This document shows, piece after piece, positions 1 to 13,400 of a stretch of 31,768 nucleotides of DNA; the first letter of the stretch is position 1; the number at the start of each line of letters is the position of its first letter. The stretch is from NCBI GenBank assembly GCA_905250885.1, contig CAJNOQ010001426.1, forward strand, positions 1 to 31,768. Reading direction: 5' to 3'. A program made the position numbers and the translations under genes. The notes under the pieces were generated by a model, which saw nothing but the letters and a program-made list of their open reading frames with translations, searched no databases and was not told the DNA's origin. Origin of the DNA: Didymodactylos carnosus. Its lineage: Eukaryota > Rotifera > Eurotatoria > Philodinida > Philodinidae.

Positions 1-755
1 TTGATAAAATGTATTTTCAACTTAATAGAGGATGAAAAAAGTATGCGTACGTTTTTTTTTTATTGTTAATCCGAATATCTAATCGACTTCTAACATCCTA
101 AGAATATTGATCAAATAGCCTAAGATTAGTGAAAAGAAGAGAGGGAACATTCACCTTTTTAATGTGTTTTTCAATTGAGAAATATTTTGAGAAAAACTTT
201 ATCAACATTATTAACGAGTTTTTACCTGTTATTTGTCAAAAAAAGTGTTACCTACTGTAGTGTTTTATTTCGATATTGAACCTTTGTGGTGATCGGTGAT
301 AATATGGTTTGTTGTTGAAAATGAAAAATTTAACAAAAAAATGTTTTTTTTGTCTGATATGACATGTATATAAAGTCAAATAAGAATGAACTGAACAAAT
401 GATAGAAAAAAAAAGTCAACTTATTATTTTTAAATATTTTTCTTTCTTTTTTCTTACGGTTATTATGTACATTGAACTTCATGCGTCTATTGTTCAAAAG
501 CTGCTATCGAATTATAGGTTGATTTATGTAAGGTCTCATAGAAAAAAGAGAAACTAATTATTTTTTCTCTATCCTAAAGAAACTGAAGTCAATAGAACAG
601 AATTGTCTAACGTCATTGCTTTAAGGTTCAGTTAAATATTGCTTCCAGATTGTCTGATAAGACAAAATTCATATTTTTGATAAATAAAAATCGAATATGT
701 AAAAATAATTTAAGCGAACTTTTGATATTCACACAAAATTTATTTATAAGTTTAT
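1..755. other. Upstream non-coding region of the nesprin-like gene
   Basis: This AT-rich DNA precedes the first recognisable exon. No open frame here resembles a protein. A TATA-box-like string (TATATAAAG, 367-375) lies about 390 bases before the proposed start codon, but such strings are common in AT-rich DNA, so it is only a weak promoter candidate. An untranslated first exon could also lie here or upstream of the window. Nothing else identifiable is seen. Confidence 0.5.
367..375 (+). promoter_or_regulatory. Possible TATA box (weak)
   Basis: TATATAAAG lies upstream of the first coding exon on the same strand. It matches the TATA consensus, but chance matches are frequent at this base composition and no initiator or transcript evidence is available. 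Low-confidence candidate only. Confidence 0.15.
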
Positions 756-1419
756 ATGCAGCTACTAGATCATGATAACGAATCAGATTTTTCTGATAAT
801 GAATTGTTTTACTCTTGTACGAAATGTAAGTCATTCCTGTCATATTGTCAATATAGAAAAAATCAGTTTCCATCTAAAATACACAGTTTGATCAATCTAA
901 ATATTTTTTTTCTAGTTGAACAAGAGCGTGTTCAGAAAAAAACCTTTACAAAATGGGTGAATATTTATTTATCAATGGTAAGCAATTTGATTCAATATGA
1001 ATTTGACCATGTATCATAATAATTTCGATATATTTTAGCACGAACCGCCCATATTTATCAACGATTTATTCGAAGATTTCAGAGATGGAACAAAATTGAT
1101 CCGTTTAATCGAAGTCTTATCAGGAGAATCAATTGTAAGCGACATGTCAGTCCTCGGCCGATATTATTAACACTTTTTCACCACTAGCCTATGGAACGTG
1201 GAAGAAACTTGAAAAGAGCGCATTACATAAGCAATGTTAGTAACGCACTGGAATTTTTAGCAAGCCGAAAGGTATAGTCAAGAATAATTTTTCTCATTTA
1301 TTAAGTATATAACGTTTTCTATGATCCAGATAAAATTAGTCAATATTCGTCCAGCTGACATTGTTGATGGAAAACCAATCATTTTAGGTTTGGTATGGAT
1401 GTTGATACTTTGCTATCAG
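756..1419 (+). CDS. SYNE1: Exons 1-5: N-terminus and first CH domain
   Basis: Exons: 756-825, 916-977, 1039-1134, 1188-1271, 1330-1419. The first exon encodes a short acidic leader (MQLLDHDNESDFSDNE...), and codon 24 is split across intron 1. The rest makes a full CH1 domain: EQERVQKKTFTKWVN opens helix A, HEPPIFINDLFEDFRDG is the actin-binding DLFEDxRDG region, then LIRLIEVLSGES, RAHYISNVSNALEFL, KIKLVNIRPADIVDGKP and the closing ILGLVWMLILCYQ helix. All of these are hallmarks of the first CH domain of nesprins, spectrins and plakins. Introns here are only 53-90 nt. ATG 756 is the first ATG after an in-frame stop. An upstream non-coding exon or an alternative first exon cannot be excluded. 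Confidence 0.92.
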
Positions 1420-4400
1420 GTCGGTTTTTCTCAATTGATTGCTGTTTTTTCTCTCTAAAGTGATCGAATATCGTTATTTTATTTGAGATCGAAGAGTCAA
1501 CATTATTTACAGACGATGGTTCAGCAGGAGGTACGCGTGGTAAAGCAAAAGAAGTCTTACTTGAATGGGCAAGAAAAAAGACAACAGGGTAAATATGTAG
1601 TAATAATAACCATAATATACTTTTAAGTAAGTCATTTGTCGAAGAAAGTTATACTATAGAAATCTCTTGAAAATTTCTTTACAAATACAGTAAAACATGG
1701 ATAATTTAGTAGCTATTTTCATCGATATCTTATGTTTACTAGTACATTATTTATATTTATCAGAATACCATCGAGTGAAACTTCGTCGCGGTAAGCACGT
1801 CTGTTTTTGATAATTAATCCTCCGGAACGAACTAACACATGTAAAGGATGAATTAATTTGTATACTAGACTAAAGTCAACGACATAAGTTAAGACTGTTT
1901 TGCTTTTTAGTGCTTTTTAACTCTAAATATTTGTAGAGATTCAAAGTTCGATAAAGATAGCTGGTACGATCCGAATGACTGTTGGTAGATGTAAGAATGA
2001 GACGATTCGATAGAGAGTTTCAAATGTTATATTTTAATTAAGAAAAGTTTATCTTTTTTCTACTTAAGATCTAAATTTTAGACTAAATGAGTGAAAAACG
2101 GAATTCTTCAAATTTAAAAGTTCAGAACAACAAAATATTAGTCTTATTAAATTAAAACAAAAGTTAGTATCTTTTTCGATTTTTAAAAATTAAAAATGTT
2201 GTCATTGTAGAAATTCAAAAATATCGGTTATAAAATCGAAATTAAAATTATTCACAGAAATGATTATTGAAGTATAAAATCGTCCTTTTAAAATGAGATC
2301 TTTGCAAACTTTCTACGATGTATGCTGAAATTTTAGATGAACAAATGTAATCCACAAAATACCGGAGAGGTCGCTAATTTCAAGCTTTAAAATGGCTAAT
2401 AGAAAAGAAAGAAAAAGAAAAATCTTCTACAATCAAGAAGCTTGAAGAATTCACTCATTCAGTCTAAAATTTAAATTTTAAAATAGAAAAAGATAAACTT
2501 TTTTTAATTAAAATATAATTCTTTATTGAACAGTCCAGAGCGACGAATCTTGGAATATGATCTTGTAGGATCATACAAGATCTTACAAGATCATATTACA
2601 AGATACCAGAGGATTTCACAAGAATCTTATAAGATTTCACATGCTTTTTCTTGCAACAAGATTCCATAAGATCTTGCAAGATCTTGTGATAGAATCTTGT
2701 ATGGTCGTGCAAGAAGTGAAAAGGTCTTGAAAATTTTCATAAGATCATATAAGAATTCATCAGGTCTTATAAGATTATGTCTCTGGATTATATCTCAAGA
2801 TTGTATAAGAGATCATCAGATCTTGTAAGACATCTTTTACAAGAGCATCTCATTCTTATATCTGTCGATCGTATCAACTATCTTTGTCTCGCTTTGACGT
2901 TTTTTGAATATTTACGGTTAAATTGTCGTTGACTTTATCTAAGATTGATTTAGAAAGATTAATAATGTACTTTTGGTGATTATCAACTTTTGACAAGATT
3001 TTTGTAAATTAGCTAGTATCCAAAGTGAAACCTTTTTGTAATCAAGATTTAAAAGCACAAATTTCAAGATCTTAAATCTAATCAGGATGTTTCATCAGAA
3101 CATCTTATCATAAGAACTCGCAAGATCGTCTTGTTTGTGTCTCGTTTCAATACAAAAATTCAAAATATCCGCTCTAATTTGTTTTTCTGTAAACGCAACG
3201 AGATATAAAATTAAGAAAATTCTGTTCTTCGTGTTATGAGATGACGCAAAACAAAACGCATTTTGATGAGACACGTCACATCAAAAATTTGGCATTAAGT
3301 TCCGTTATTTTTTACAAGATTGTACGCGTTACCCTCTACAGACCCGTTGAGGAAATATATCTTTTTCTTTTCAGAATATATACTAGCACAAGTAGGAGCA
3401 TGAAGACCTAAGGACCGTTCTTCACCACGCTCCATATAGCCGCGCACTTTATTTGGGGTTAGCTGTTGCATTAAGCTAAAGAAAACGAAAATTTCAAAGA
3501 TTGTTCATAAGACAGGTCTGAACTTTTTTGAGGTATGGGGGGTATACACTCCGAAAATAAAAATTTTTTATTTTCTCCTAGCGGAACTAAAAAATTTTTT
3601 TTCTTAATCCCCACAAAGTTCACTCCCTATTCAGGCCCGTATCATAAGAAAGACGTTGTATACCATGCCATATATATATACTATATACAGCTCATACGAT
3701 TTCTGGTCAATAGATCTTGAAATATCTTGCTTCACATGAAGCCTGCTAACACGAAACTAAGTTCTGTCTTGGAGGAATGGTTCCGGCTTTTAATGCAATA
3801 ACCGTGGCAAACGGCCTGAAACATCAACGTCGCGCAAACACCTGTGAATACGCGACGTGCGGTATACTAGATCAACGGATGTAGAAGTTTTGTATTTTAC
3901 GCTTGCGACAAGCGGCCGGTTGGGTACATCAAGGATTAGTCTGTAAAGTTTGAAGTATTTATCATCATTTTGGAAGCGGATTATATGTTGACTTATGTTA
4001 GTGATGCAGAGAAGCTCATTGTAGTGGTCTGATTGAGGACGGCCATGTGTAGTGATGTACATGACGAACAGTTATGTTGATGAACGTGTTGCTGGAGTTG
4101 GGACAACGTTGCGTTCAGCAAAGTAGTACTAAGAAAAGGGATGAAACGAAACAAACTTCACTATCAATAACGCAGAACAAGCTACGGGTAGCAGTAAAAC
4201 TGATCTGTATGAACAAGATTTAATCTCATTAAATCTCTATTCATATCTCTGAGCAATTTTCTAGATGTGACCAAGTCTTTTATATTTATGTAAAACTTTT
4301 GCTACATAGCTTCACATGCCTACTAAGACAAACTAACTTTAGTCTTGAGGGATCGCCAAGAATGATGCAACGCATCATTATCCCAAATTTTTTATAAAAT

Positions 4401-7400
4401 CTGATCTTGTACGATATTATGACATGAGTTAGAAAGATCATGCAATAAGATCTTTCTATAAGATTTAATAAGAAAACGACAAATCTTTTACAATGAATTT
4501 CACTTGGATACCTCAAAGACAGAAAAAGATTGCAATTATTCTAAACATGCAAATTTTTGCACTAAAATGCAAACAAGAATGTAAAATAATGGATTGATTT
4601 AAGAATTATCAGCTCTTGGTACAACAAGTTCCCACTAAGACAGTCTAATCAGCGAATCACATACCTTTTACGATTTAACTTAGATTCTGTTTTTCATGCA
4701 TGCCAATAATCACTAGTCTAAGAGAGTGTCTGTAGTTTTGAACGTAAAGAATTAATAATCAACTATTTTATAGTAGATTTGTCGTATTTGTGACTTGAAT
4801 ATTCTATTCTTTAAGCCCGCTGAATTTAATTTCTTAATCTAAATTGTTTTTAATCAAACTGGACTATTTGTTTATACTTCAGACATCTATTGCTCTATTA
4901 AAATAAAACTGGAATGGATTTAATTGATTACGGCACGATGATAAGTTCTCAATTTTTGCATCTTGAAAAGCTGCTTCATGACGATCTTCTTAAAAAAAGA
5001 AACTATGAAGCTTATTCACGACTTTTCTATTGTATTGCTTTATATCATTAAGCGATGATTCTGCTTACTTCTTATGAGATCTGTGCTTCTTATAATAGTA
5101 TGTGATATTTATCATAAATATGATATTTAACTTTAGTCAATTCGATGATTTCGAAGTAAAAGATTTTACAAGTAGTTGGCGAGATGGTTTAGCTTTTAAT
5201 GCTATGATACACGCAATTCGTCCCGAATTAGTCAATTTGCCAGCTGTAAAAAGAATGGATGTTCGTCAACGTTTAGAAAATGCATTTTCTACCGCTGAAG
5301 AACAATTGGGTATACCACGATTGATTGATGTTGAAGGTAATTTTTTTTTCGACACTCGATATTGATACCTTAAAAAAATGTTTCGTTGAGCTATTTTTAA
5401 ATAGTTTTACTATTATTCAAAGCATACAAACAAAAAGACCAAATTTACTATTTCATTTCATATCTATATTATACAACAAATTGTGTTAAAAAGAAAATAA
5501 CATTCATTTTTCAGAGCAACTGTCAACAGGAAAGGATAAAATATGTATACGAAAACTTACCCATAGTAATAGTAATAGTTCAGACTTCTCTTTTTTCTGC
5601 TTCTTCTTCTAATAAGGTATAAATTGTTAAAATAACATTAGAGATTATGTTGAAGGTGCATGTGCGTGACTTAAGAAATGAAACAAAGAAAAAAGAGGGA
5701 ATGGAGACTAGTAGAAAGATTGCTATGAGCAATTGATAGATATATGGGAAGCATGTACAAATATATGTTCATGAAAAAGAAGCTTGGTTATGTTCAGTCT
5801 TTTTTTTAATAAAAAAAATGGCCCAAATCATCGTGTGACGCACATTATTCTTTCTACTAGAAATGTCGTAGAATTGTCCGATAAGTAGTGTGAGGTATGT
5901 AGGTGAATTTTCAAAATTAAACGGTGAAAACGTCCCCTTACAACATCTGATATTCTGATCTTCTCTATGTTGACAAACCACCAAAAAAACTATCGTTACG
6001 GTTTATTATTGCGGTTTTGCTAGTTCCTATAAATCTGACATTTTTTTCTTGACTTGAACTCTATTTTCGGTATCTGCCAGGACAGTAAACATCTGGCAGA
6101 TCCTCTAATTCTGTCAAAACTTCACAATTCAATGAGTCTATGAATAAACAACTTTATAAATTTTTGGCATATTTTATACACAAACATCATTGAGATGATG
6201 AGTGAAAACAGAACGATACATCAACAGTACTTTTAAACTGTTTAAATATGTGAGAAATCAACACTGACGGTTTTCACATCGTCAACGATCATCTAGTTTT
6301 ATCAACATATATAGTATTGTTTTTTCTCACAAAGTTCACCTAAGTTCTTCAAACAAGAAATCTGTTTATGTTCTCGTATAGATGTTGACGTACCAAGACC
6401 TGATGAAAAATCAATTATGACTTACATTGCTCAATTTTCAAGAAAATATCCTGATGAGGTTTGCAATAGTACCAAGAAATACAATGATAACCACACTGTC
6501 TGCAGTATTTTTAGCCATTTGGTACTGTAAATCATGAACATGGTGAACTCTTAAAATGGATTATTGAATCACGAAATCGTCTAGAGATCATAAATCAACC
6601 AATAATCGATATTCAAGCAGAATATAAGGTTTGACACTATTTGATACTTGTTTGTATTTCACCTAAAAAAGAAATGACCTTATTTTTTTAAAAACGTTTT
6701 TAATGATGCTTAAAAAACAAACAAATCAAAATTAACCGTTTTTTTTCTTCTTCTGTTGTTCAGAACTATATCAAATATGTTAAAGAATTCAATGAAAAAC
6801 AGAAACAATTTAAAAACTTTGAACGAAAAGAAAAATCAACAAACTTTCCGGCAGAAAAATTAAAAGAATTAAACGATTTGTTTGACGACATCATCGACAG
6901 GTAAGGAAAGAAAAGAAATTAGAGAAAAAAAACGAAAAAATTCGTGTTTTGCCTACGGACTTTTGACAGTAGCAACAACTTTATATATGTAAATTTTTTT
7001 CATGGCAAGCAAGGCTTTAGAACGTTTGATAGATCGAAGTTCCGACACTTATTCAGAGCTTTCATTTAGAATGAATAAATGGAGAATTAAATTGGATACT
7101 AGTTTACCAGGTATGTTGTAAAGTAATGATAAAGTGTGTTGTATATAATTACTACCGTTTTATAGGGGAACTTGGACAAATTGGTCGATGGATTAATGAC
7201 GCTGAAAATTTATTAGATAGAGAATTAACATTTGATCCAGCAGCATTATTACCCCAAGAGAATTATAAAAATTTCACAAAACTAAGAGAGGAACATGCCG
7301 TAAGTAAAACAATCTATAGATCGAGAAAACATCTGTTGTTCTTGATTTGAGATCTGATTATTTTTATATCAGGCATTCTTTGCTGACAAAGAGATCATTC

Positions 7401-10400
7401 TACAAAGTTTTATGCGAGTTAAACGTGATAGTTCAATTGTTGGTCAACAAGTATCTCAAGAACATTTGAATCATTTAAATGAACGTTTAACAATTATTAT
7501 ACAAAATTCTGACGAAAGAGGACGTTATTTAGATTTTGAAGAAACACGATGGAAACTACAATCTTTATTAATTCCATTTGATCAACTATTGAAAAATTTA
7601 GATAAGAAACAAGGCAATAGAGATGAGACAGCTAAACGATCAAGAGAACTAAAGGTACACATTGTTACTCTTCTTTATTTACTTCACCTATCTTCCGAAA
7701 AGATGATCAAGAGAAGTTTGAAGTATGAAGGCGGTTTTGATGAGAAAAGTTTGACTTTATTTGCTCATGGGTATATCCGCAAATAGACCAAAAGGTTTCA
7801 TGAGAGCATGAGTGTGACAATATTTTGTTATTAGAACCAAAGTTCAAAGCTGAAAAGTTCAAGGAACAAAAAATGTTTTCAATTTCAAAAAATCAAATTT
7901 TTTTTTTGTAAAATGTCTGTCACTCATTGAGTCTAGTAAGACGTAATTTTGAACGATGAAATGTACTACATAACCTACGATGCAAAAGTAATTGCGGAAA
8001 TGTCGGAGTCTGGTTCTCCGGCATGGTACATCGTAGAAAGTTCATTCTTTTTCTGGTTGAAAGAGCAAAGTCTGAACTTCAAAAATATAGAAAACAAAAT
8101 TTTTGGAATTGACTTTGAGGAAGAAAAAAGTTCGATACTAAACATCTCTAAAACAGCTCTTGCAACATAATTTTTTCTTTATTTTTTTCCTAGAGTCTGA
8201 AGAAAAATGTTTTCTTGAAAATCAAATAGATGAGAAGGTTGCCCGTGCAAAACTCTATCGACTTCACTAATTTAGAATGTTTCTCAGTAATTCTTTAAGG
8301 GTAAGTAAAGCGCATTATAAGTCTTAGTTTTGATGGAAAGCACTAATTTGCATGAGAAAGATGGGACACCGAAAAAATTTGTTTGTCAGGGCTCTAAGCA
8401 TTTTAGTAAAGGTTGAAACTAATTTGAATTTGTAGAGAATTGCGTGCTGTTCCAGAAAATGTGTTTTAGAAAAAGGAGAAAATTCGTCCCGTATCTGGAA
8501 ATTATTAATTAAGTCTAATTACCTGTTTTTTTGAAACTGCTGAAAAACTTGCAAAGTTCCTCTCGAAAAGTGGATCAAAGCATAATTTATCATACCCCAT
8601 TTGAAAGAGTAATAAAAACACTTCTAGTTTCTATGATTATATAATTTCAAACGTATTCTGTTATAGGGAAAAATAGGTTTGCTATGAGAGATACATTTGC
8701 AGAGGACAAAAAGTTGCAAGAGCTTTTTTGACGACGTTTGGTATCAAGCTTTTTTCTTCCTCAAAGTCAATTCCAAAAATTTTGTTTTCTATATTTTTTG
8801 AAGTTCAGACTTTGCTCTTTCAACCAGAAAAAGAATGAACTTTCTACGATGTACCATGCCGGAGAACCAGACTCCGACATTTCCGCAATTACTTTTGCAT
8901 CGTAGATTACATCCATTTTAAAAAATGATATATGTATCAAGTACTTTTTTAGTAGACTTGCGTAACATTTCTTGCAGTAATGTGAACATGGAAATACTTC
9001 TAACTTCTTGATTTGGTATTGAACATGTTTTGGGATAGTTTCATAGAATATCACAAGTTTTAAATCCTCTAAGCCCGTATAACTTACGCTAACGAGCTTT
9101 TTCGAATGCTCAAGATCTCTATCACTGTTTTAGATCATGATCTATAATGATAAAGTATTTCAAGAAATTGAACTTCTTGTACCGGATGTAAATACTAAAG
9201 CCCAACGTTACAACGAGTTATCTAAAAAAGGTAAATAACAGATATATTCTCGTGATTGTCTATTAAATTTTATTTATTAATAGATGATCAGAAAGCTAAA
9301 GAATATCTAACATTTACCGAACAAGTTCGTAAACGTGTAAAAAGTGCTGCTATAGATTTGAAGGCAAAAGAAGCGCTAACGGACGAAACATTACAACATT
9401 GGGAAACTTATCATACTTGTATTGATTCATTAGAAAAATGGTTAAATGAAGGTGAACAAATATTGAGAAGATCATCAGAAGAAAAAACAACATATTTTTC
9501 GAATATTGAACGTCTGAAACAATTTCATATAAGATTGAATGATGCTGTGCAATTTTTAATTTCTGTCTGTGATGATAATAATGGAACAATATTGAAAAAT
9601 AAAATATTATCAATTAATCGTCGTTGGAAAGATGTTACTGATGGTATTACACAATATTATCGTGATGAAACTGTAAAGAAAAAACGTGACGAATTTTATA
9701 GTGGACGAACAAAATTACTTCAAACATTGGAAAAAATAGAACGAGAAATTCAAGATAGTTTACCTTGTACAATGAAAGCAATTAAAGAACAAGATCATCG
9801 ATTATACGTAAGTTATGAATATTATTTTTTAAAATTAATTTCTATTGTTATGTCTTATAGAATGTCCAAGCTGAAATTGAAGTATTTCAACGTACATTAC
9901 AAGCATTAACAAAACTTGGACAAACAATTAATCGTGAAAGTGGTGAACAATATCAATCAAGTGAAATGAATTCTCTATTACGCGTTTGTGATGATAAATT
10001 ATCAAAAATTGAACATGATTTACCAATAATATTAAAACGAAATAAAACAATTCTTGCACAATTACAAAAATTTGAAGATGGAATAGATAAATTTACACAA
10101 TGGCTCAAGGATGGTAAACAAATAATTCATCGATATACATTACAAGTACCAGTGAAAAAAATTGAATCATTTCTTGAACAACATCGAGTATGTAGAATAA
10201 ATTTTATGTCTAGACTTTATTCAATAATATATAATATTTGATTTTAGAATTTTTTTACCGAAATTACTTATTATCGTTCGATGATTGAAACTAAAGGAAA
10301 ATTATTAATGGATATGAAAAAGTCAAATGTTGGAACACAATTAAATTTTAATACGATTGATGAACACTATAATCATATGTCAAATGAATTTGAGGTAAAA

Positions 10401-13400
10401 ATAATTATTCATTTATATATTAAACTCTCATATTTTATAAATAAAATAAAATTTTTTTTGTTTTAATTTAGCAAATTTGTCAAGAAGCAGCTTATTGGGA
10501 AAAACAATTTTCCTTACATACACAATTATGGAGAGATTTTCATCATCGTTTGAAATTATTAGAAGAATGGATAGAGAAAGCACAACATATTGTCAAAGAA
10601 AAAAATGATGATCATACATGGTTAATACGAAAACATAAAGTAATTCGTTAAAAATAGACTCATATTATTTTCTATTCTTATTTTTTTATTATTAAGGATT
10701 TTTTTAATAATGTTGATGATGAAATATTACATGGTTTTGTTAAATCTGGTCAAGAACTATTACATATTCGAAGTGAAAGTGAACGAAAAGAAATTCAACT
10801 TCTAATGGATACTTTAGAATCAAAATGGAAGGTAAAAAAATAAAACAAAAAAGTAGTTTTTATTAATTAATAATATATATTATTTTTCTAATTATTTTAG
10901 TCGATAATATGTCATGCTCCCATTCGTTTGTTACGTTTACAATATGAACGAATTGAAGATATGCTTGTAAAAGAATTAAAAACAGCTGAAGATGAATTAA
11001 ACGATGAATTACATCAACTAGAATCGTTACGAGATACAACTGAACTATTACGTCGTCATGAACAACGTTTTCAAAATACAACATTTCAACCGACAATCGA
11101 GTCACATTTACAACATTTACATACATATGCCAATGATATAAAACAAAAAGATACATTACAACCGAGTGAAAGTGATCAAATTGAAAAACGAACAAATAAT
11201 TTGAGTACATATTGGGCAAATATGCAAAATAAAATTGATACTGTTAAACGAAAATTATTGACAGTACCAAAGAAATGGCAAGAATATGAAGAAAAGTATG
11301 TTTTAAAAATTAATGTCAAATTTTTACATAGAATATATTGTTGTCACGTATATAGTCTTAAATCAATTATTTATACCATTTTTTTTTAGATTTCATAGCG
11401 TCGAAGCATGGATAACCAATATTGAGCGTCTAATGACTGATACTCGTTTGACCGATGCACCATTCGATCAATACAAAGCTATTGCAACAAAATTTAAAGT
11501 ACTATGCATACTCATGTTTCATTTAAAAAAAAAAAATGAAATATTCTAATTTTGTTTAAATCATTTATTAAATTTAGAGTGCCGTACAACAAATTGAACA
11601 AATTAGTCGAGATGTTAATTCGTTAACAACCATTTTAAGTGAATTAATTGAAGAACGTGCAACAGATGATCCGGCACAACATCGTCAACGTTTAGAACAA
11701 TTATTAACGCGCTATAAACAATTATTACCACAAATTGAAGAACAATCACAACGTTGTTCAATTGTTATTCCATCAAAAATGCTTCATGAAAATGCTGTAA
11801 CATTAATATCAACAATAAATGGTGTAGCAAATGTTCCACTACATTTTCGTGATTTAAACGAGGTACGATCAACTGTTCAAGGACAACAAAAAGTATTTGA
11901 ATATATAAATAATTTTAATCAACAAGTAGATGAATTATTGGCACGTGGTAGTGAATTAATAAGAAATCCTATGACACCAAAATATGTTCAACAAGATATG
12001 CAACAAGTACAAACAATATTTAATGATCGATTACAAGTTGCACAAGATTTATTGACAAAGTTAAAAGTATGTTATTCATTATGTTTTACTAAAGTAATAT
12101 TTTAAAAAAGAGATTTTTTTTTCTCCTATTTTAAAGCGTATAGTCGAAATATGGGAACGATTTGATTCAAATAAACGTCGATATAAACAACTTATTGATA
12201 AATTAAATAATGATTTAACACAATTAATATCTAATAGAAATTCTATTACATCATTTCAACGTGAAATTGATGGATGCAAAGTAAAATAAAATATATATTT
12301 TCTCTTGTATAATATCATTTAATTCTATTATTTTTTTATTGTTTTAGAATTTAAGACATTCTTATGAAGAATTATGTCCTATTCTTGATGAATGTACGGA
12401 ATTACTACAGGCAATATCAAATAATTTATTACCCTATGAAAATATTCAACTATTAAAATCTGAACATGATAATATGCGTGATCAATTGGTGAATAGTCTT
12501 AAAAAAATAGATGAATATTTAACAGATTTAATTAATGACAATGATAAATGGACAAATTTTAATACAGAATTAAAACGTTTAGAAATATTATTTCGTGAAA
12601 TTGAAACAAAGTTTGATACAAATATGTTTGGCGAACGACCACTTGAAGAAAAACAAAATATACTTGAAGTATGTATGTTAATTCTCATAGAGAATAGTAA
12701 TCATTGTTTTTCTTTTAATTTAAAAGCGTATTCGAGAAGAATTAAGAGAACATTTACATGGATTATCCATATTACAATCTGATGCACAAACTTTGGACTT
12801 ATTACATTCAAAACCAAAAGATTTAAATCATGCTATAAATCGTTTGAATCAATTGCGTACACTTAGTGAAGCAACAACATCAAAAATTCATCGTGAAGAA
12901 GAAGTTGTGGCTGAATGTCGAACACATGTTCAATTATGTACACGTTATTTATCTCAAATTCAACCATGGATTGAACAAGCTGAACATTATCTAGCGAAAA
13001 AAATTGAAAATTTTGGAGCAACAGATTTAAATGAAGCAAAACAATTGTATGATAAACACAAAGTATGTTTGATCTATTTTCATTTTTTTTCTTCTTCTAA
13101 AATAATAGATATATATTCTATTCTATATTCTCTAGGAATTTCTGGAAGAAAAACGACGTTATTTACCAATTTATAATCATTTAATTGATGAAGAACAACA
13201 ATTAAATGATCAATTTAATTTGAAATTATCGATTAAAAATTGTCAAACACGTTGGTTAGACATTGGTAAAAAATCTGATGATCTAACAGGAAAATATGAA
13301 AAACAGTATACATCTTGGTTAACGTTCGAATCAGAATTTAATACATTTCGCGATCAAATAATAAGAGATCTCGAACAACGAGCAAATAGTATATTATCAA

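Larger units (their letters stand above)
1791..5136 (+). other. SYNE1: Long intron between exon 6 (or the microexon) and exon 7
   Basis: The full intron after exon 6 spans 1589-5136, or 1791-5136 if the microexon is used. It splits the CH2 coding region and contains a fold-back element (2027-2518), a degenerate AAGATCTTG-rich repeat block (about 2550-3145), three diverged copies of a short motif (3742, 4319, 4631), and otherwise unrecognised sequence. Short open frames at 3535-3720 (+), 3790-4062 (-) and 4286-4516 (-) resemble no protein I know. The block at about 3300-4130 looks less AT-rich than its surroundings and may be a decayed mobile element. Confidence 0.75.

Noticed and set aside
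2550..3145. CRISPR-like array
   Set aside because: The repeats are short, degenerate, in both orientations and without regular spacers. The window is eukaryotic.
3790..4062. 90-residue minus-strand open frame in the long intron after exon 6
   Set aside because: No recognisable family, no neighbours and no splice support. It may be a relic of a decayed mobile element but cannot be called a gene.
7949..8170. 73-residue open frame as an independent gene
   Set aside because: It begins outside and ends inside the arm of fold-back element B, is duplicated in inverted form at 8767-9054, and has no known similarity. Treated as part of the element.
9350..9613. 87-residue minus-strand open frame rich in hydrophobic residues
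   Set aside because: Antisense to exon 15. Its apparent membrane-like composition is produced by the reverse complement of Glu/Lys-rich codons.
10863..11219. 118-residue minus-strand open frame
   Set aside because: It lies antisense to exon 20, which is coding on the + strand with matching splice sites and phase. The reverse frame is a compositional shadow.
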